Program-made: the position numbers and the translations under genes | Origin: an uncultured Mycoplasmatota bacterium | Lineage (GTDB): Bacteria; Bacillota_I; Bacilli_A; RF39; UBA660 | DNA: 35,590 bases | Reading direction: 5' to 3' | NCBI GenBank assembly: GCA_948466735.1 | Contig: CAOKBR010000007.1 | Location: 1 to 35,590 of the forward strand | Notes under the pieces: model-generated | What the model saw: the letters and a program-made list of their open reading frames with translations, nothing else | Database searches by the model: none | Told to the model about the DNA's origin: nothing | Shown here: in pieces, positions 31,873-35,590 of the stretch | Position numbering within the stretch: the first letter of the stretch is position 1 | How the letters are laid out: each line of letters opens with the position of its first letter

Positions 31873-33184
31873 TAAGTATATTACGATTACCCAGTTAACG
31901 AGGTATTTAAAGTATAAATTTGATCAAGATAGTAATTTGCAAGAAATTTTTATTAAAGGAGAAATTTCTAATTTTAAAGCCCATACTAGGGGACATTTCT
32001 ATTTTACTTTAAAGGATGAAAATTCTAGAATTAATGCTGTTATGTTTTCTACTGCAGCAAGTAAGATTAAGTTTAGTCCAGTGGATGGAATGAAGGTTTT
32101 AGTAACAGGAAAGATAAGCGTGTACGAAGTTACTGGAGGATACCAAATTTATGTATCGAATATGCTTGAAGATGGCGTAGGAAACCTTTATGTTGCGTTT
32201 GAACAGTTAAAGAAAAAATTAGAGCAGGAAGGATTATTTAATCTAAGTATTAAGAAAAAGATTCCAAGAATTCCTAAGACGATTGGAATTATTACAGCAC
32301 CAACAGGAGCAGCGATAAGAGATATTTTATCAACAATTAAAAGAAGATGGCCACTAGCTAAGACGATTTTATTTCCTAGTTTAGTGCAAGGAGCGGAAGC
32401 AGCAAGCGATATTGTTAAAAACATTCAAAGAGCAAGTGGATATCCAATAGATGTGTTAATTGTAGGTAGAGGCGGAGGAAGTATCGAAGACATGTGGTGC
32501 TTTAACGAAGAGATAGTAGCAAGGGCAATATTTAATTGCAAAATTCCTATTATTAGTGCCGTAGGACATGAGATAGATTTTACGATTGCCGATTTTGTTG
32601 CTGATTTACGTGCACCTACTCCTACTGGAGCAGCTGAGTTAGCTGTACCGAACAAGGAAGATGTAAAAAATTATCTTTACCAATTAATGTCACGCTTAAC
32701 GAAAGCCATTATCCACAAAATAGAAGTGGGAAGAAAAGAGTTAAGCCAGTGGAAGGATAGGTACTGTTTTAAAAATCCGATGAGTATTTATCAAGAAAAA
32801 GAACAAAGTCTAGATTTTTTCTTAGATAAAATGGAACAAGTAATCAAAAAGTTACTCGAAAAAAACCAAAGTAGATTAGATCATTTAGCTACTAATTATA
32901 TTTTTACTCATCCAGGGATACTTTATCAAAAACAAACTGAGAAATATCATATCATTACTAAAAGTTTAGTGGGCAATTATCAAATTTTGATCAAAGATAA
33001 AGAACAAGCCTTAAGCAGGCATTTGGGAAAATTAGAAGCAGTAAGTCCAGTTGCTACGATGAAGCGAGGATACTCAATCACTAAGAAGAAAAATAAGATT
33101 ATTAAAAGTATCAAAGATGTAAAACCAAAGGATAAGTTGATTATTCAACTAGTTGATGGCATCATTGAAAGTGAAGTAATATAA
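31865..33184 (+). CDS. xseA: Exodeoxyribonuclease VII large subunit
   Basis: The catalytic subunit of ExoVII, which digests single-stranded DNA from both ends. It has 439 residues from ATG 31865, behind GTGAGG within nusB. The N-terminal OB fold (FIKGEISNFKAHTRGHFYFT) binds ssDNA, and the catalytic core has TAPTGAAIRDIL, VGRGGGSIEDMW, SAVGHEIDFTIADFVAD and RAPTPTGAAE. A coiled coil (about 280-400) for XseB and a small C-terminal domain (RGYSITKKKNKIIKSI) follow. The order nusB-xseA-xseB follows Bacillus, where folD lies between nusB and xseA. Confidence 0.97.
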   Translation: MNDKYITITQLTRYLKYKFDQDSNLQEIFIKGEISNFKAHTRGHFYFTLKDENSRINAVMFSTAASKIKFSPVDGMKVLVTGKISVYEVTGGYQIYVSNMLEDGVGNLYVAFEQLKKKLEQEGLFNLSIKKKIPRIPKTIGIITAPTGAAIRDILSTIKRRWPLAKTILFPSLVQGAEAASDIVKNIQRASGYPIDVLIVGRGGGSIEDMWCFNEEIVARAIFNCKIPIISAVGHEIDFTIADFVADLRAPTPTGAAELAVPNKEDVKNYLYQLMSRLTKAIIHKIEVGRKELSQWKDRYCFKNPMSIYQEKEQSLDFFLDKMEQVIKKLLEKNQSRLDHLATNYIFTHPGILYQKQTEKYHIITKSLVGNYQILIKDKEQALSRHLGKLEAVSPVATMKRGYSITKKKNKIIKSIKDVKPKDKLIIQLVDGIIESEVI

Positions 33185-33193
33185 GGAGAGTTT

Positions 33194-33430
33194 ATGGAAG
33201 AGAAAAAAGTTAATTTTGAAGAAAATTTAGCAAAATTAGAAGAAATCGTTAAAAATTTAGAAAGTGGAAATGTTCCTTTAGATGATGCTATCAATCAATT
33301 TACAGAAGGAATGAAGCTAGCGAGGTCTTGTGATGAGTCATTAAAAAATGCAACGAAAGCTGTTAATAAGATTTTAAATGAAAACGGAGAATTAAAAGAT
33401 TTTAGTATAGAAGAAAATAACGAGAACTAG
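33194..33430 (+). CDS. xseB: Exodeoxyribonuclease VII small subunit
   Basis: The 78-residue helical subunit that wraps the coiled coil of XseA. It shows the family pattern FEENLAKLEEIVKNLESGNV, PLDDAINQFTEGMKL and a final helix before an acidic tail. It lies 9 nt after xseA behind AAGGAGAG. A weak AGAA/TTCT hairpin with a T8 tail just after its stop may end the operon. Confidence 0.95.
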   Translation: MEEKKVNFEENLAKLEEIVKNLESGNVPLDDAINQFTEGMKLARSCDESLKNATKAVNKILNENGELKDFSIEENNEN

Positions 33431-33473
33431 ATTCTTTTTTTCTTTTATTAGAAATTAAAAAGGAAATGTTAAA

Positions 33474-33500
33474 GCAAAAACCACCTTAAATAAGATGGTT
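33474..33500 (-). terminator. Terminator of spoIVB
   Basis: On the minus strand AACCATCTT-ATTT-AAGGTGGTT makes a 9-bp stem with one G-U pair, then TTTGCTTT. It lies just after the spoIVB stop. Confidence 0.75.
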
Positions 33501-33506
33501 TACTTC

Positions 33507-34484
33507 CTAGTTTTCTCCTTCTTCTAGCATTGTCGTGATAAAAATACCATAGCCTTTTTTACTATCATTTACGATAACGTGAGTAACCGCACCGATTAGT
33601 TTGTTATCTTGTAAAATAGGGCTTCCACTCATTCCTTGGACTACTCCTCCAGTTTTTTCTAGTAAGGCCTGATCTGTGATTTCAAATAAAATATTTTTTA
33701 CATCACTTTTATGGTCTACTTTTAAAATGTTAATGTGAAATTGTTGAATGGTGTTATCTTCTAGTACTGTTTGAATAATCGCATCTCCTGTTTTTACTTC
33801 TTTAGGGGAAGCTACTTTTACTAGTTCCTTACTTGGTAAAATACTATTATATGTACCAAAGATACCACTAGATTCATTTTCTTTAATGTTTCCATATGTT
33901 TCACTACTATAGAATCTAGCATTTTTCTCACCTGGTGTTCCTCGTTCACTTTTCACAATTCCCGTAACTTCCGATTTAAAGATTTTACCATCTTTGATCT
34001 CAAACCTTTGCAGTGTAGATTTTTCAATGATTTCATGACCTAATGCACCATAAATTTTCGTGTTGGGATCAATGTAAGTCAAAGTACCAATTCCTGTGAT
34101 TTGATCTTTTACATACAATCCTGTTTTAAATGTTTGCTCTTCTTCTTTTAGTGATAGACTTAATTCTTCATTTTTTCCATTACGAATAAAACCAATTTTA
34201 ACGTCTATCTTATTTGTCTTATTGATTTCGTTAATCATTTCCTCGATCGTGTCTACTTTTACTCCATTAATCATGGTAACTCGGTCACCAATTTCAAAAC
34301 CCGCTTCTTTACCAATGTAGACATGATTTACTGGATAGAATCCTACAATTAATACACCATCAGATTGAATAGAAATACCAATGTTTTCTCCACCTGGAAT
34401 GACATATTCTGAATAAGCAAGAGCATTTATGGGCAAAATAAGAAGAAAGAAGAAAAAGGTTAGTAGCTTGTTTTTAAAATTCAT
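33507..34484 (-). CDS. spoIVB: SpoIVB sporulation signalling serine protease
   Basis: SpoIVB (S55 family) is secreted from the forespore into the intermembrane space, where it activates SpoIVFB and so pro-sigma-K in the mother cell. Features of the 325 residues: a signal/anchor segment (5-23); the EYVIPGGENIGISIQSDGVLIVG strand pair; a PDZ domain at about 35-112; and the protease domain with H150 in GALGHEI, D271 in FEITDQ and S286 in GMSGSP. The 15-residue spacing from D271 to S286 equals that of D363/S378 in B. subtilis. At 325 residues it is shorter than the ~425 of B. subtilis, mainly at the N-terminus. GGAGATG precedes the start. Confidence 0.95.
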   Translation of the reverse strand: MNFKNKLLTFFFFLLILPINALAYSEYVIPGGENIGISIQSDGVLIVGFYPVNHVYIGKEAGFEIGDRVTMINGVKVDTIEEMINEINKTNKIDVKIGFIRNGKNEELSLSLKEEEQTFKTGLYVKDQITGIGTLTYIDPNTKIYGALGHEIIEKSTLQRFEIKDGKIFKSEVTGIVKSERGTPGEKNARFYSSETYGNIKENESSGIFGTYNSILPSKELVKVASPKEVKTGDAIIQTVLEDNTIQQFHINILKVDHKSDVKNILFEITDQALLEKTGGVVQGMSGSPILQDNKLIGAVTHVIVNDSKKGYGIFITTMLEEGEN

Positions 34485-34652
34485 GAATTCATCTCCTTTT
34501 AAAAAAAGACTACAATATTAATATAACCGTTTTTTCTTATTTTAAAGGAAGTAAAATCTACCAATTTTAAAAGTGGTGTTTGACATAAATTTACGATATT
34601 TACAATTTTTATAAAGTATGATAAAGTAATAATATGGAAGGAAGGATTTATG

Positions 34653-35006
34653 ATGGAAAAAGATCAAGAAATTAAAGAGGAAGAAATTAAAGAAGAAAAA
34701 GAAGAAGAAATGGTACAATTTGAACCAAAGAAAAAGAAAAAACGTTCACCATTTCGTCTTATTGTTAGTATCATTACTTGGATTTTGGTCATCATTATTG
34801 CATTAAGCGCTGCGTTAGGATTTATTAACATCGGTAGAGTAAATAATGGTGATAAACCATATGCTGTGTTAAAAGAAGAAAATTATCAAGAGGATGATAA
34901 TAAAGTTCAAGTATATCATTTTGGATTATATAAAATTGTAAAAGTAGAAGAACCTACAAAAACATCTATTTCGCTAAAACCATTTTTCTTAAAAAATACA
35001 AAATAA
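34653..35006 (+). CDS. Small membrane protein with acidic N-terminus
   Basis: I do not recognise this 117-residue protein. An acidic Glu/Lys helix (about 1-22) and a basic stop (KKKKKR) are followed by one membrane helix (about 35-58) and a ~55-residue extracellular part (GDKPYAVLKEENYQ...HFGLYKIVKVEE). ATG 34653 has better spacing to AAGGAAGGA than the adjacent ATG 34650. It lies 12 nt before mscL and is probably co-transcribed with it. A TTGACA at 34580 may belong to its promoter, but no -10 at proper spacing is convincing. Confidence 0.7.
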   Translation: MEKDQEIKEEEIKEEKEEEMVQFEPKKKKKRSPFRLIVSIITWILVIIIALSAALGFINIGRVNNGDKPYAVLKEENYQEDDNKVQVYHFGLYKIVKVEEPTKTSISLKPFFLKNTK

Positions 35007-35018
35007 TGTGGGGTCAAT

Positions 35019-35510
35019 ATGAAAAAAGAAGTAGATGTAAGAAATGAAGTGAAAAAAGAGGTTAAAAAAGTTCAAAAGTTTGTAGATGAATTTAAAACCT
35101 TTATTATGAGGGGCAATGTACTTGATTTAGCAGTAGGTGTCATTGTCGGAGGCGCTTTTGGTAAAATTGTAACTTCGCTAGTTAATGATATTTTAATGCC
35201 ATTAATTGGTACTCTACTTGGGGGACTTGATTTTTCTAATTTATCTTGGAAGATTAATGATGCAACAATACATTATGGAATGTTTATTCAAAATGTTGTT
35301 GACTTCTTAATTATTGCGATTTGTATTTTTAGTATAGTGAAATTAGTAAATCGTCTAACAAGGAAGAAAGAAAAAGAAGAAGAAAAGAAAGTAGAACCGC
35401 CAAAGAAAGAAGAGTATGTTATACTTTTAGAGGAAATCCGTGATTTGTTAAAAGAAAAAGGCAATCAGGAAAAACCAAAGAAAAAAGGAAATAAAACGAT
35501 AAAAGAGTAG
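35019..35510 (+). CDS. mscL: Large-conductance mechanosensitive channel
   Basis: MscL opens under membrane tension and releases solutes during osmotic downshock. The 163 residues have the conserved first helix [22 protein letters not shown], the pore-lining GxxxG-type pattern, the PLIGTLLGG loop and the second helix ([22 protein letters not shown]). An N-terminal extension of ~25 residues (Lys/Val/Glu-rich) and a Lys/Glu-rich tail make it longer than the usual 120-150. The terminator overlaps its stop codon. Confidence 0.95.
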   Translation: MKKEVDVRNEVKKEVKKVQKFVDEFKTFIMRGNVLDLAVGVIVGGAFGKIVTSLVNDILMPLIGTLLGGLDFSNLSWKINDATIHYGMFIQNVVDFLIIAICIFSIVKLVNRLTRKKEKEEEKKVEPPKKEEYVILLEEIRDLLKEKGNQEKPKKKGNKTIKE

Positions 35511-35528
35511 AGAAATCTATTCTTTTTT
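35502..35528 (+). terminator. Terminator of mscL
   Basis: GAGTAGA-GAAA-TCTATTC is a 7-bp stem with one G-U pair and a GNRA loop; flanking A and T runs extend it, and six T follow. It includes the mscL stop codon. I see no feature in 35529-35590. Confidence 0.8.
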
Positions 35529-35590
35529 AATTGATAAAAAAATAAAAAAGTATAGAAATACCTCTTTGATGAAGAAAAAGACTTAGATTG

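Overview
The window is a chromosomal segment of an AT-rich (roughly 30% G+C by eye), spore-forming, low-GC Gram-positive bacterium. Evidence: housekeeping genes of the Firmicutes type (RNase HIII, CvpA, an endonuclease-type MutL, NusB-XseA-XseB), three sporulation genes (gpr, spoIIP, spoIVB), strong AGGAGG/GGTGAT ribosome binding sites, near-consensus sigma-A promoters, several TTG starts, and TGA used as a stop (standard code). A deep-branching, probably uncultured Bacilli/Erysipelotrichia-like lineage fits best, but species cannot be named from this sequence.

Layout. (1) 1-1076: end of an upstream transcript, then rnhC on the minus strand. (2) 1182-6914: accessory island with a phage-tail-like protein (DUF859-like body, collar-type C-terminus), a small holin-associated-type gene broken by a frameshift, two tandem paralogous membrane-anchored proteins, an M23-type endolysin-like hydrolase and an orphan membrane protein behind a palindromic control region. 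(3) 7004-13315: small coiled-coil protein, cvpA, trxA, uvrC, a type IV pilin-like protein, mutL, miaA. The order rnhC...cvpA...trxA-uvrC follows Bacillus subtilis, so the island appears to sit inside an old conserved neighbourhood. (4) 13326-14661: membrane-anchored transglutaminase-like protein (minus) and a small FHA-like protein. (5) 14725-25935: an 11-kb surface/secretion cluster read from two perfect TTGACA-N17-TATAAT promoters and closed by a terminator. It has a Cys/His-repeat surface protein, a SipW-type signal peptidase, a TasA/camelysin-like protein behind an excellent ribosome binding site, a 1050-residue Ig/cadherin-like membrane-anchored protein, a second SipW-type peptidase with a basic tail, and two more exported proteins with related signal peptides. 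(6) 25945-28800: rpsT (minus) divergent from gpr-spoIIP-small membrane gene, as in Bacillus. (7) 28821-35528: mutS, nusB-xseA-xseB, spoIVB (minus), a small membrane protein and mscL.

How the genes work together. Regions 3, 6 and 7 are core: excision and mismatch repair, tRNA modification, nuclease functions, spore engulfment, sigma-K checkpoint and germination protease. Region 5 is the most interesting. Two ER/SipW-type signal peptidases each lie just upstream of proteins with a T-x-[A/S]-[K/R]-Y signal-peptide exit motif, together with two large membrane-anchored scaffold proteins. This looks like a self-contained system that exports and displays a fibre or matrix on the cell surface, with hairpins at two gene junctions that may set protein ratios.
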